A DNA stretch of 64,000 bases from Chloroherpetonaceae bacterium (GTDB taxonomy: Bacteria; Bacteroidota; Chlorobiia; Chlorobiales; Chloroherpetonaceae), in the NCBI GenBank assembly GCA_028277445.1, contig JANQGG010000054.1, positions 1-64,000 of the forward strand, in the 5' to 3' direction. The stretch's first letter is position 1. Each line of letters begins with the position of its first letter. Of this stretch, positions 19,609-28,044 are shown in pieces. Under the pieces are notes generated by a model that ran no database searches, had not been told where the DNA came from, and was given only the letters and a program-made list of their open reading frames with translations. Both the position numbers and the translations under genes were made by a program.

Positions 19609-19732
19609 ATTATAGTATTATTTTCTTTCCTGAGTTGGTTGCCAGGCAGCTTGCTAAAGGAGCTTGCCGAAACACCGCCGAACAGAACATTTAAAATCGG
19701 TCATTGAGCGGAGCCGAAATGCCGATTTTTTT
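19609..19732 (+). repeat. Intergenic repeat family 1, copy C
   Basis: TATAGTATTATTTTCTTT, CCTGAGTTGGTTGCCAGGC, AGCTTGCTAAAGGAGCTTG and CCGAAACACC closely follow copy B, and the copy ends in the same hairpin type (AAAATCGGT at 19693-19701, CCGATTTTTT at 19722-19731). Confidence 0.65.
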
Positions 19733-19837
19733 AGATATACTCACCGGATCAATATTAACTCACACTGATCCATTCGGTGAGCGTATGATCTTTTGAGGGA
19801 TTGTTATAAAACTAATGATTAAAAACTCTCCACCCTT

Positions 19838-19924
19838 GTCATGCCCCGATTTAGTCGGGGCATCCAGTAGCTGTCGTATTTTTTTACCATCGTTATGGAT
19901 CACCCGGATAAACCGGGTGATGAC
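19838..19924. repeat. Pair of family 2 palindromes in inverted orientation
   Basis: The first unit (19838-19865) has arms GCCCCGA/TCGGGGC between GTCAT and ATCC. The second (19897-19924) has arms CACCCGG/CCGGGTG between GGAT and ATGAC. The flanks GTCAT/ATCC and GGAT/ATGAC are reverse complements, so the pair forms a larger inverted structure. A third unit is at 58735-58760. Confidence 0.65.
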
Positions 19925-20166
19925 ATTAAGGCAAGTGAAATGATTTTTCACTTAAGAAAACATCAACTATTCTAATCCCTAAACTATACACACCGGATCA
20001 ATAATCCCACTTATCATTAAAGCCACTCGGCAACAGAACACACAGTTTTTTATCCTAAGCCAAAACAGCATTACAATTTTTTAACATGCCTTTATCATGG
20101 ATTTTAATCATGAAAATTGTTCATTATTACGCTGATCCAAAGCATTGATGGCATCACCAAAAATTT

Positions 20167-21729
20167 GTGTTGCTACTTTTGGAATTCAGCTCTAGGCAGG
20201 ACTTTCAATCCATTGAAAAACTTATGTTTCAAGGCACACGTATAAAAAACAAAATGCCCCTCATTATCGCTTTTGGACTTCTGACACTTATTATTCCTTA
20301 TGATATGATTGGACGACCATTAATGGTTTCCTTCAATTATTTTGATGTTCTTGCGAAAGGCGCTACAGGCGTCATTATCTTGTTAGGGATTTATTTATCC
20401 ACAACGCTAACATCAAGTTCAAAAACATTTTACCTGATATTTTTCGGTTTAGCCTGCTATTTCATTTCGGTTCAAGTGGATTTTTTTGAAGAAATCTATT
20501 TTCGTCCCCAGTATGGCGTGTATGAATTTATTGAGCATTATGGCGTTACATTGGGAGTACTATTGGTGAGCATCGGCGTATTTAAACTGGGGGTTGAGCA
20601 TAATCATTCTAATCAATGGCGTTACGATATGGCAACAGGCGCCGGTCAGGTTGGCGTATGGGATTGGAATTTGGAAACCCACGAGTTTTTTGCCGACTCT
20701 CATCTTAAAGCCATGCTGGGGTATAAAGATAATGAGGTGCCAAATCGAATCGATGATTGGAGTAAGCTGGTTCATCCTGATGATAGAGAAGATATGGTGG
20801 AAAAGGCACTGTTATATTTAAAGGGTGAACTTCCCCATTATGAAGTTGTCCGACGTATGCTTCATAAAGACGGATCAATAAAATGGTTTTTAACCCGTGG
20901 ATCGGCGCTCACCGATAAAAGTGGAAAACCATACCGAATAATCGGAACGGATACGGACATTAGTGAGCAACGATTATTGGAAATCCAGTTGATTCAATCC
21001 CAAAAGATGGAGGCCGTTGGACGCCTAACCGGTGGCTTGGCGCATGATTTCAACAATCTCCTGGCAGCTATTATTGGTAGTGCAACTATTTTGGAAAAAC
21101 AATTGCAGGACAACCCATTTTTGTTAAAACAAGCAACCCGTATTCATCTTTCGGCCAAACGCGGCGCTGATTTAACGAAAAAGTTGCTGGGATTTTCACG
21201 CATGGAAAAAAAAGAGTCCCAAACGATTGATGCCCGTCGCTGTGTTGAAACTGTAATTGATCTTATGGAACACACCATCGACAAGCGGATTACCATCAAG
21301 AAACAGTTTTGTGATATCAAAACGTATGTGCTTGCCGATCAAAATCAAATTGAACTTGCCATAATGAACCTGGCTGTAAATGCCTGCGACGCTATAAAAC
21401 CTGTGATTGATAAACGGCACTACAGTGAATTGCGTTTTGACATTGATGTAGAAAGTATTACCGAGCCTTTTGCAGAAAAACACCAAATCCAACCGGGCTG
21501 CGACTATGTTCGCATAACCATTGGCGATACCGGCATCGGAATTTCGGAAGACATGTTGCAGGAAATTTTTGAGCCATTTTACACGACCAAAGATTCGGAA
21601 AAAGGCACGGGTTTGGGTTTGTCAATAACTTATGGTACTGTTAAAAGTTATGGCGGGGCGATTACCGTTGAAAGCACTTTGGGGTATGGCTCTAAGTTTA
21701 ACATCTATTTACCGAAATATGAGGAGTGA
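20167..21729 (+). CDS. Membrane-bound PAS sensor histidine kinase
   Basis: 520 residues, starting at GTG; a start at the ATG 57 bases further in is also possible. Four membrane helices lie at about 28-48, 55-82, 90-110 and 118-140. A PAS domain of the PAS_3 type covers about 150-265 (GVWDWNLETHEFF, HPDDRE). The HisKA domain carries H293 (GGLAHDFNN). The ATPase domain shows NLAVNACDAIK, DTGIGISED and GTGLGLS. It is complete and resembles the kinase at 16915 over the catalytic half. Its stop overlaps the GTG of the next gene by 4 bases, so it leads the operon up to 26840. Confidence 0.93.
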   Translation: MLLLLEFSSRQDFQSIEKLMFQGTRIKNKMPLIIAFGLLTLIIPYDMIGRPLMVSFNYFDVLAKGATGVIILLGIYLSTTLTSSSKTFYLIFFGLACYFISVQVDFFEEIYFRPQYGVYEFIEHYGVTLGVLLVSIGVFKLGVEHNHSNQWRYDMATGAGQVGVWDWNLETHEFFADSHLKAMLGYKDNEVPNRIDDWSKLVHPDDREDMVEKALLYLKGELPHYEVVRRMLHKDGSIKWFLTRGSALTDKSGKPYRIIGTDTDISEQRLLEIQLIQSQKMEAVGRLTGGLAHDFNNLLAAIIGSATILEKQLQDNPFLLKQATRIHLSAKRGADLTKKLLGFSRMEKKESQTIDARRCVETVIDLMEHTIDKRITIKKQFCDIKTYVLADQNQIELAIMNLAVNACDAIKPVIDKRHYSELRFDIDVESITEPFAEKHQIQPGCDYVRITIGDTGIGISEDMLQEIFEPFYTTKDSEKGTGLGLSITYGTVKSYGGAITVESTLGYGSKFNIYLPKYEE

Positions 21730-22694
21730 GCGTTTTGTATGACACGTCATGTTTAAATCTTCCATTAAGCTGGGATTATGCGCCAGGTCAATTGGCCGCG
21801 ATCCGAAAAATCCACCTCCCTTTTTCAAATCTTACCTGGGTTCCATTTGCAACAATTCCAAAACAGTTTTCCTTTAAAGACTTTTTTTCAACGCATATCC
21901 ACACATTAGACGGTGGGTATGTATTAAGGGGTTGCCCAAAACCTGTCGCGGAGTATTTAAAAACAAACCGGGCCGATTGCCTGGTTACCGGCTCGGAAGC
22001 AATATTAAAGTTGTCAGGCAATCATGTTGAAAAGGAATCCGTTCAAAAACAAGTCAGGGCTAATCATAAACTGGGATCAACGTATGAAATAGAGCTCAAT
22101 CAAGAGACCATTGAGAAGCTTGATCGGTTAAAAAAAGGGGCTCGCCACGGCAATAAGCCTCAGCTTGAATTTGTTTTCAGGGATGTTTCTTATGAGGGAT
22201 CGCGGTGTTTTGTGTTTATAGATGCAAAGAAAACCCTGCAAGGCGCTATTACAATGGTCAAACGAAGTGAAACGGCTTACAACATAGAGCTTATGTTAAA
22301 GCATCAAGAGGCTAATTTTGGCGTTATGGAAACCATCATTCACGATGCGTTTTATGCCTTGAAAAAAGAAGGCCTGGCAGAATTGGGTTTGAATGAAGTC
22401 CCCTTCATCCATCTGGAAAAAAAGAAGAAACATCAATTAAACCATGTTGAACGGGCGATGTTGAATGTGGCCAGGGTGATGAAGCCAACGTATAATTACC
22501 AAGGGTTGTATTATTTCAAAAATAAATTCGATCCTATTTGGCGTGATGTTTATTTATGTTCGTCGGGAAAAATTGACGAGCTTTTGCTCTTGGAAATGGC
22601 CTTTAAAATGGGTTATATAAATTTAGCGCTGTTTCAAACGATGAACGATATTCTGGATCCAAAAGCGCTTTTAACGCGTTTGAACATACTATGA
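21726..22694 (+). CDS. DUF2156 / MprF C-terminal-like protein
   Basis: 322 residues, soluble. The sequence follows the phosphatidylglycerol lysyltransferase C-terminal (DUF2156) pattern: paired GNAT-like halves, KQVRANHKLGSTYEIE, a central GVMETIIHDAFYALKKEGLA segment and the late YNYQGLYYFKNKFDPIWRD segment, which matches the FNFkGL-x-x-FK-x-KF-x-P-W motif of MprF. There is no membrane flippase part. It may transfer an aminoacyl or acyl group, but the substrate is unknown. It is translationally coupled to the kinase before it and the DUF4159 gene after it (4-base overlaps on both sides). Confidence 0.75.
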   Translation: MSVLYDTSCLNLPLSWDYAPGQLAAIRKIHLPFSNLTWVPFATIPKQFSFKDFFSTHIHTLDGGYVLRGCPKPVAEYLKTNRADCLVTGSEAILKLSGNHVEKESVQKQVRANHKLGSTYEIELNQETIEKLDRLKKGARHGNKPQLEFVFRDVSYEGSRCFVFIDAKKTLQGAITMVKRSETAYNIELMLKHQEANFGVMETIIHDAFYALKKEGLAELGLNEVPFIHLEKKKKHQLNHVERAMLNVARVMKPTYNYQGLYYFKNKFDPIWRDVYLCSSGKIDELLLLEMAFKMGYINLALFQTMNDILDPKALLTRLNIL

Positions 22695-23380
22695 TGATCA
22701 AGAAATGTAAAGGTTATAACCGGCTGGTATGGGCAAGTTTGCTTCTTGTGTTTTTGTTGCCCGAACCTCAGTATGCAATAGCTCAGGCTAATTTTAAAGT
22801 GGCCCGGTTAAAATATTCCGGCGGCGGCGATTGGTATAATGATCCCTCGGCAATCCCAAACCTGATGGCCTATATTCGAACGAATACCTCTTTACAAACT
22901 CCGGAAACGGAAGATATTGTGGATGTTGGTAGTTCAAAGCTTTTCAACTACCCGTTTGTGTTTTTAACCGGACACGGTCGGATTCGTTTTTCCGATGAAG
23001 AGCGCGATAACTTAAGAACGTACTTAAAATCAGGTGGTTTTCTTTATGCCGATGATGATTATGGCATGGATAAAAGCTTTCGGGATGAAATGAAGGCGCT
23101 GTTTCCTAACAATCCGATTCAAGAGCTGCCATTATCTCATGAGCTTTATTCGATCTATTTTGCGTTCCCAGATGGATTACCCAAAATTCATGAGCATGAT
23201 AATAAGCCGCCGGCGGGTTACGCAATTATCCATAAAGGTCGTGTGGTTGTGGTTTATACTTATGAATCCAATCCCAGCGATGCCTGGGCGGATTCGGAAA
23301 TTCACAAGGAACCTCCTGAAAAAAGAGACGAAGCGTTTAGGTTTGGTACGAATCTTTTATGGCTGGCGCTAAGTCAATAA
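22691..23380 (+). CDS. DUF4159 exported protein
   Basis: 229 residues with an N-terminal signal (about 12-32, cleaving near IAQA). The mature part has the DUF4159 layout: FKVARLKYSGGGDWYNDPSAIPNL near the start, FVFLTGHGRIRFSDEERDNL and then LKSGGFLYADDDYGMDKSF. The fold is related to glutamine amidotransferase-like domains without the catalytic Cys. DUF4159 proteins are often encoded near MoxR-type ATPase and VWA genes. Here the partner is the DUF4175 gene 13 bases downstream. Function unknown. Confidence 0.85.
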   Translation: MMIKKCKGYNRLVWASLLLVFLLPEPQYAIAQANFKVARLKYSGGGDWYNDPSAIPNLMAYIRTNTSLQTPETEDIVDVGSSKLFNYPFVFLTGHGRIRFSDEERDNLRTYLKSGGFLYADDDYGMDKSFRDEMKALFPNNPIQELPLSHELYSIYFAFPDGLPKIHEHDNKPPAGYAIIHKGRVVVVYTYESNPSDAWADSEIHKEPPEKRDEAFRFGTNLLWLALSQ

Positions 23381-23393
23381 CCGGAGAAAATGA

Positions 23394-26300
23394 TTGTGCG
23401 TTATGGATCATGTTTATCGCGACTTGATTTCTCGTTTGCGCCGGGCTCATCAAAAACAAAGGCGCCTTCAATGGATTCGGGCCTTGTTATTATTCATGAT
23501 GTGTTTTGGCCTCATTGTGCTATGCCTCGTATTGCTTGAATCTTTCGTCTTTTTCTCCCAAAGCATTAGACTCGGTTTTGCCATAAGCATGGGCGTTTTT
23601 TGTTTTGTAGCGCTAAGCCTGGTGGTGATCTACCCGATCGTAAAAAATCCCTTTAACACGAATACGTTAGCTAAACTCATCGGCAACAATTTTCCCGATT
23701 TAAGGGATCGGCTTTTAAACGCTTTGCAGCTTTACCACGATGTTGAAAAAACGAACCCGTTTTTAAAAGCTGAAATGCTTGAGCTGGATGAGCTTTGCCG
23801 GGAGATTGATTTTCGTTCGGTCGTTAAAACCGATGCATTAAAAAAATACGTGAAAGTTACAGGGTTAATTTATGCCGTGATTGGGCTGATTTTCTTCAGT
23901 TTCCAGCAGCCGTTGATGGCATCATTAGTAAGGCTGAGGCATGTGGATAAACCATTTTCAATGATGCCGTCAATTGCACTGAAATCGCTCTCAAAAGACA
24001 TTAAAGTGGCTAAAGGCCAGGATGCCCGACTGGTTTTTAAACTGCAATCATCGGATGAAAAGCCATTCATAAATCCGACGGAATTAATTGCAAAAGCTAC
24101 AATTGAGGTTTTTGACACGCAGGGTTTTTTAAGTCAGGATATAGATGTTTTCCCGGATACATTGGGCAAGCTCAGCCATGTGCTTCGAGGGGTTCAAAAA
24201 AATGGCGTTTATCAAGCGAAAATAGACTTCAAAAACAAAGAAAGCCTGGTGAGCCAAACGTTCAACATCCACGTGGTTGAGCCCGGTTATGTGGAGTGGT
24301 TTCAGCTCAGTATTAAACCGCCGGAATACACCCGGCTTGGCGCGCAAGTTTTAGATAAGAACGTTGGCGAAACTACGGTTATTAAAGGCTCGAACGTTTC
24401 AATTCAAGGCCGGTTGAATCGCAATGTGCCACAGTTTGGACTTTCCATAAATGACAAGCCAATGAAACCGCTCAAGCTCAACGCTGCGGGCTTTTCATTC
24501 GCGCAAAGGCTTTACGAGCCGATGACTTTTCAGTTCGTTGTAAAAGACACGCTTCAGCTTCTTAATAAAAAAAGTCCGGTTTATCGCATCGATGTTCTTA
24601 GCGACAACATGCCGGAGATTGAAATTTTAGAACCTCAATCCCGCACAATGGATTTGCCGGGAAATCTTGAAATTGGTATCCGGGGAACTGTTTCGGATGA
24701 TTTTGGCATATCCGGCATCTTTTTATACTACAGGTTGGCTAAAACTGAGTTTGGGGAGGTTCAGGAAACTTTTCAAAAAATACCCATCAAGGATCAATCA
24801 CTTCAGAATCCACTTTCATCAGCATCGCCGTTTGAGAGCGGATTTAGTTATGCCTGGCGATTAAATGACATGCTATTAACAGCCGGCGATGAAATTGAGT
24901 TTTATGTGGAAGCTGCCGATAATGATAATATCTCAGGACCAAAAGCCACCCAATCAGCCATGTTTTACGTGAAATTCCCGGGTTTGGATGAGCTGTTTTC
25001 AAGAGCTGAAACCAAAGAAGCGGACATTTTTGAAAAACTGGATGAGCAAATTTCAAAATCAAAAAAGATTCAAAAAGAGCTCTCTCAGATCGATGCCCGG
25101 CTCAAGCAAAAATCAAAAACTTCATGGGAAGATAAGCAGGATATCGAAAGCCTGAGAAAAGAGCAGCAACAAGCTCTTGAACGCATGGCAGAATTGGCCG
25201 AAAAGCTAAATCGTTTATCCGAAACCCTTGAGGAAAACCAACTGGCTTCCGAAGAAACCCTAAAAAAGTACAGCGAGATCCAGCAGCTCATGGAAGAGCT
25301 GAACGATCCGGAGTTCAAACGTCAACAGGCAAAGCTTCAGGAGGCGCTAAAAAAACTGAATGAAACAGAGATACGGCGAGCGCTTCAAAATATGGATCGC
25401 CTTCAAAAAGATTTTGCACAGCGCCTGGATCGCACCTTGCGATTGCTAAAACGCATGAAAATTGATCGCACATTCGATGAACTGTTGGAGCGTTTAAACA
25501 CAATGGTTGATAAACAGCGCGATATCCAAAAACAAAATAATAAGTCTCGCAAGCCAAGTGACCTAAAGCAAGAACGACTTGCCAAAGAGCAGAAGCATAT
25601 TCAGGATATGCACCGCAGCTATCAAGCATCGTTAAAAGATTTACAAGAACAACTCAAAAACTATGATCATCCTGAAAAGATGCCTCTCTCGGATATGGAT
25701 TCACTGAATCAACGTCAGAAAAACGACAGCCTTGATTCGATGATGAAATCTGCAGAATCGGATATGAAAACCAATCAAAACCGGCAAGCAGCCCAAAAGC
25801 AACAAAAAATTATTTCAAAACTGCTATCGCAACGCCAGTTACTGAGCCAAATGAAGACAAAAGCCAGCATGTTGGATTTGGCGTTTCTAAAAGACTATTT
25901 AATGATGATGATCCGCAAGGCCGTTGATCTTTCAATGCACCAGGAAGACTTGCTGATGAAAATGGAGCGGCAACCCTCCCGGTTAAAGCATGATTCACTT
26001 CAGTTCAAGTTTTCAAAAAACCAAGCCTATTTAAAAGAGCACCTTGGCTATTTGCAAGAAAAAACCAAAGCTATAGGGAATCAATCGCCTAAATTAGAGC
26101 ATGGGATGATGCAGGTTCTAAAACTTGCCGAGATTCATATGGAAAAAGCCATTAATTTGATTCGGAGCGGATATACGTTTCAGATTAAACGCGAAATGGT
26201 ATCAAGCATGAGCTCATTAAACGAGTTCGCCGATAAATCATCCGCTGTTTTAGAGCAATTGCTTTCGCAAAAACCCGCGCAAGGGCAAGGCGGCGGTTCA

Positions 26301-26840
26301 TCTCAAACAAATGCATTGCGGCAATTGGCCAATCAACAGGGTCAGTTAAACAAACAAACCCAAGGCATGCAACCCGGTATGAAACCAGATCACGCCAAAA
26401 GATTGGCGCAACTAGCCGCCCAGCAGCGCTTGCTCCAGAACCAGCTTCAACGCTTGAGCGCACGAAATAAAACAAGCGGCGGGTCAAAAGAAAGGCTTCT
26501 GGGAAATTTGGATGAACTGGCCCAGCAAATGGCTGAAGCTGCTAAAAGTCTTGAATCCAAATCAATCAACCGTGAGTTAATTGAGCGCCAACAGAAAATA
26601 TTATCGAGGTTGTTGGACGCATCAATGGCCATGCGAAAAAACGACTTTGAAAAGAGACGGCAAGCAAAAACGGCTACAAATCCGAAACATTTGCCGCAAC
26701 TAAAAGCATTGCAGGCATATGAAAAATCAATGGTTGAAAAAGCTTTAGACGCATTAAACCTCAATGAGTATTCCGATGATTATCAAAAAATCATTCGGAA
26801 CTACTATCAAAAAATTGAAAAAGCGCTTTATAAAAACTAA
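23394..26840 (+). CDS. Giant DUF4175 membrane-anchored coiled-coil protein
   Basis: 1148 residues. A GGAG at 23383-23386 is 7 bases before the TTG at 23394 and 16 before the in-frame ATG at 23403, so the TTG start is plausible. Three membrane helices (about 25-50, 58-82, 150-170) are followed by beta-rich domains (about 200-540) and a long charged coiled coil (about 545-830). The C-terminal third is rich in Gln and Lys, with a GQGGGSSQ linker near 960. This matches DUF4175, a family of unknown function in Bacteroidota and Chlorobiota. Last gene of the kinase-DUF2156-DUF4159-DUF4175 operon. It is probably an envelope scaffold or sensor. Confidence 0.88.
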   Translation: MCVMDHVYRDLISRLRRAHQKQRRLQWIRALLLFMMCFGLIVLCLVLLESFVFFSQSIRLGFAISMGVFCFVALSLVVIYPIVKNPFNTNTLAKLIGNNFPDLRDRLLNALQLYHDVEKTNPFLKAEMLELDELCREIDFRSVVKTDALKKYVKVTGLIYAVIGLIFFSFQQPLMASLVRLRHVDKPFSMMPSIALKSLSKDIKVAKGQDARLVFKLQSSDEKPFINPTELIAKATIEVFDTQGFLSQDIDVFPDTLGKLSHVLRGVQKNGVYQAKIDFKNKESLVSQTFNIHVVEPGYVEWFQLSIKPPEYTRLGAQVLDKNVGETTVIKGSNVSIQGRLNRNVPQFGLSINDKPMKPLKLNAAGFSFAQRLYEPMTFQFVVKDTLQLLNKKSPVYRIDVLSDNMPEIEILEPQSRTMDLPGNLEIGIRGTVSDDFGISGIFLYYRLAKTEFGEVQETFQKIPIKDQSLQNPLSSASPFESGFSYAWRLNDMLLTAGDEIEFYVEAADNDNISGPKATQSAMFYVKFPGLDELFSRAETKEADIFEKLDEQISKSKKIQKELSQIDARLKQKSKTSWEDKQDIESLRKEQQQALERMAELAEKLNRLSETLEENQLASEETLKKYSEIQQLMEELNDPEFKRQQAKLQEALKKLNETEIRRALQNMDRLQKDFAQRLDRTLRLLKRMKIDRTFDELLERLNTMVDKQRDIQKQNNKSRKPSDLKQERLAKEQKHIQDMHRSYQASLKDLQEQLKNYDHPEKMPLSDMDSLNQRQKNDSLDSMMKSAESDMKTNQNRQAAQKQQKIISKLLSQRQLLSQMKTKASMLDLAFLKDYLMMMIRKAVDLSMHQEDLLMKMERQPSRLKHDSLQFKFSKNQAYLKEHLGYLQEKTKAIGNQSPKLEHGMMQVLKLAEIHMEKAINLIRSGYTFQIKREMVSSMSSLNEFADKSSAVLEQLLSQKPAQGQGGGSSQTNALRQLANQQGQLNKQTQGMQPGMKPDHAKRLAQLAAQQRLLQNQLQRLSARNKTSGGSKERLLGNLDELAQQMAEAAKSLESKSINRELIERQQKILSRLLDASMAMRKNDFEKRRQAKTATNPKHLPQLKALQAYEKSMVEKALDALNLNEYSDDYQKIIRNYYQKIEKALYKN

Positions 26841-26845
26841 AGGTC

Positions 26846-26905
26846 ACGCTTTTAACCATCCTTATTGATTATATTCCGCACCATGAACATTAAAAGCGTA
26901 TTTTT
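26846..26905 (+). terminator. Candidate terminator before the cytochrome gene
   Basis: ACGCTTTTAA (26846-26855) pairs with TTAAAAGCGT (26890-26899), which is followed by ATTTTTT. The loop is long (34 bases), so it could also act as an attenuator of the cytochrome transcript. Confidence 0.5.
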
Positions 26906-26930
26906 TAAATCAAATTAAGGAGAAATAATA

Positions 26931-27356
26931 ATGTCGCGTTTTATCGTAACACTTTGTTTAAGTGGTGTTTTATTATCAGCATGTGGCGGTGATAAGCAAA
27001 AAGCTGAGGAAGAAAAACCTGCTGAAGCAAAGGTTGAAGAAAAAACTACTGAAGGCTCTTCTGAAGCGATCACTGCAGAAATGCTTGCTCAAAAATACAA
27101 TTTAGAAGCAGGTAAAACAGTCTATGAACAAAGTTGCCAATCATGTCATATGATGGGCGTTGCAGGCGCGCCAATACATGCTAAAAAGGAAGCATGGAGT
27201 GACAGAGTTTCCCTGGGAATGGATATGCTGATTAAAAAATCAATTGAAGGTTATACAGGCGAAGCTGGCATGATGCCTGCTAAAGGTGGAAATCCTGAAC
27301 TATCCGATGAGCAAGTTGCTGATGCCGTGGCATACATGATCAGTGAAGTTATCTAA
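26931..27356 (+). CDS. Cytochrome c-555-type photosynthetic electron carrier, lipoprotein form
   Basis: 141 residues. The lipobox LSAC places lipidated Cys18 at the membrane. A Glu/Lys/Ala-rich linker (about 19-48) leads to a single class I cytochrome c domain. Heme is bound by CQSCH (69-73) and the distal ligand is Met115 in MMPAKGGNPELSDEQV, a segment almost identical to Chlorobium c-555. In green sulfur bacteria this carrier reduces the reaction-centre cytochrome. A strong AAGGAG (26917-26922) lies 8 bases before the ATG. Chlorobium c-555 is a soluble periplasmic protein as far as I recall, so the tether is notable. Confidence 0.88.
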   Translation: MSRFIVTLCLSGVLLSACGGDKQKAEEEKPAEAKVEEKTTEGSSEAITAEMLAQKYNLEAGKTVYEQSCQSCHMMGVAGAPIHAKKEAWSDRVSLGMDMLIKKSIEGYTGEAGMMPAKGGNPELSDEQVADAVAYMISEVI

Positions 27357-27394
27357 ACCCAAAATTCACATAGTAATACTATTTTAAGCTGCCT

Positions 27395-27835
27395 TTATGA
27401 ACGCATGTTTGTAAAGGCATCGTCTTTTTTTAGAGCAATTAAGCTTAAAAATCCAATAACCGATAAGCCAAATAAAGCAACGTTCAATGTTGCGGGATTA
27501 AAAGCTGCAATTAAAAAAATCGGGCTTGTTATTACTACGCCTACGGTTGCAAAAATCATCCCGAGAGCGCTTAATGCCAATGGCCATGCCAGTTTCAAAC
27601 TAAGCAGCAAAAAAATCCCGAAACCGATCTCTCCCCAACCGATCAACGGCAGCAATTCAAGCGATTCGCTTTCCGTTAATCCGCCTGAAACCAACAAGCG
27701 AATTTCATCGGCATGTGAAAATAAAATTTTGGGCACCAATCCCTGGTAGATCCAGATCAACGCGGCTAATAATCTGGAGATTAAATGAATTATAAATAAG
27801 TATTGCCACTGACGAAGGTATTCGGGATTGGTCAT
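27395..27835 (-). CDS. DoxX-like four-helix membrane protein
   Basis: 146 residues with four membrane helices (about 10-33, 55-78, 82-103, 112-138). The pattern LLAALIWIYQGLVPKI, GWGEIGFGIFLLL and the closing helix match the DoxX-like family of small quinone-associated or unknown inner-membrane proteins. No catalytic residues can be named. It converges with the cytochrome gene across a 38-base gap. The downstream spacer to mltG (27836-28044) holds nothing recognisable. Confidence 0.75.
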   Translation of the reverse strand: MTNPEYLRQWQYLFIIHLISRLLAALIWIYQGLVPKILFSHADEIRLLVSGGLTESESLELLPLIGWGEIGFGIFLLLSLKLAWPLALSALGMIFATVGVVITSPIFLIAAFNPATLNVALFGLSVIGFLSLIALKKDDAFTNMRS

Positions 27836-28044
27836 AATCGCATGTGTTTTAGTAGCTTATAATGTTACAACCATTGTAAAACCTGAAATAATTTCCTGAC
27901 TTATCGGCAAGCCTGATAAACCCTAAAAAAAAGTTGCAACATACGCTATTGACATTGCATGTGGTTTTCGCAAAAGTTATTCCGGTGAGATCGGTGTCAT
28001 AACACCCCGATGAAACGTATTTATCGAAGAAAAAGGGTTAATGA

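Larger units (their letters stand above)
19555..20166. other. Gene-free spacer between two histidine kinases
   Basis: About 610 bases without a convincing gene. It holds repeat family 1 copy C (19609-19732) and two members of palindrome family 2 (19838-19924). The last 240 bases are AT-rich and should contain the promoter of the second kinase operon, but I cannot pick one. Confidence 0.6.

Noticed and set aside
19838-19924. Possible short CRISPR array
   Set aside because: Only two units, in opposite orientation and with different arm sequences, and no cas gene nearby.
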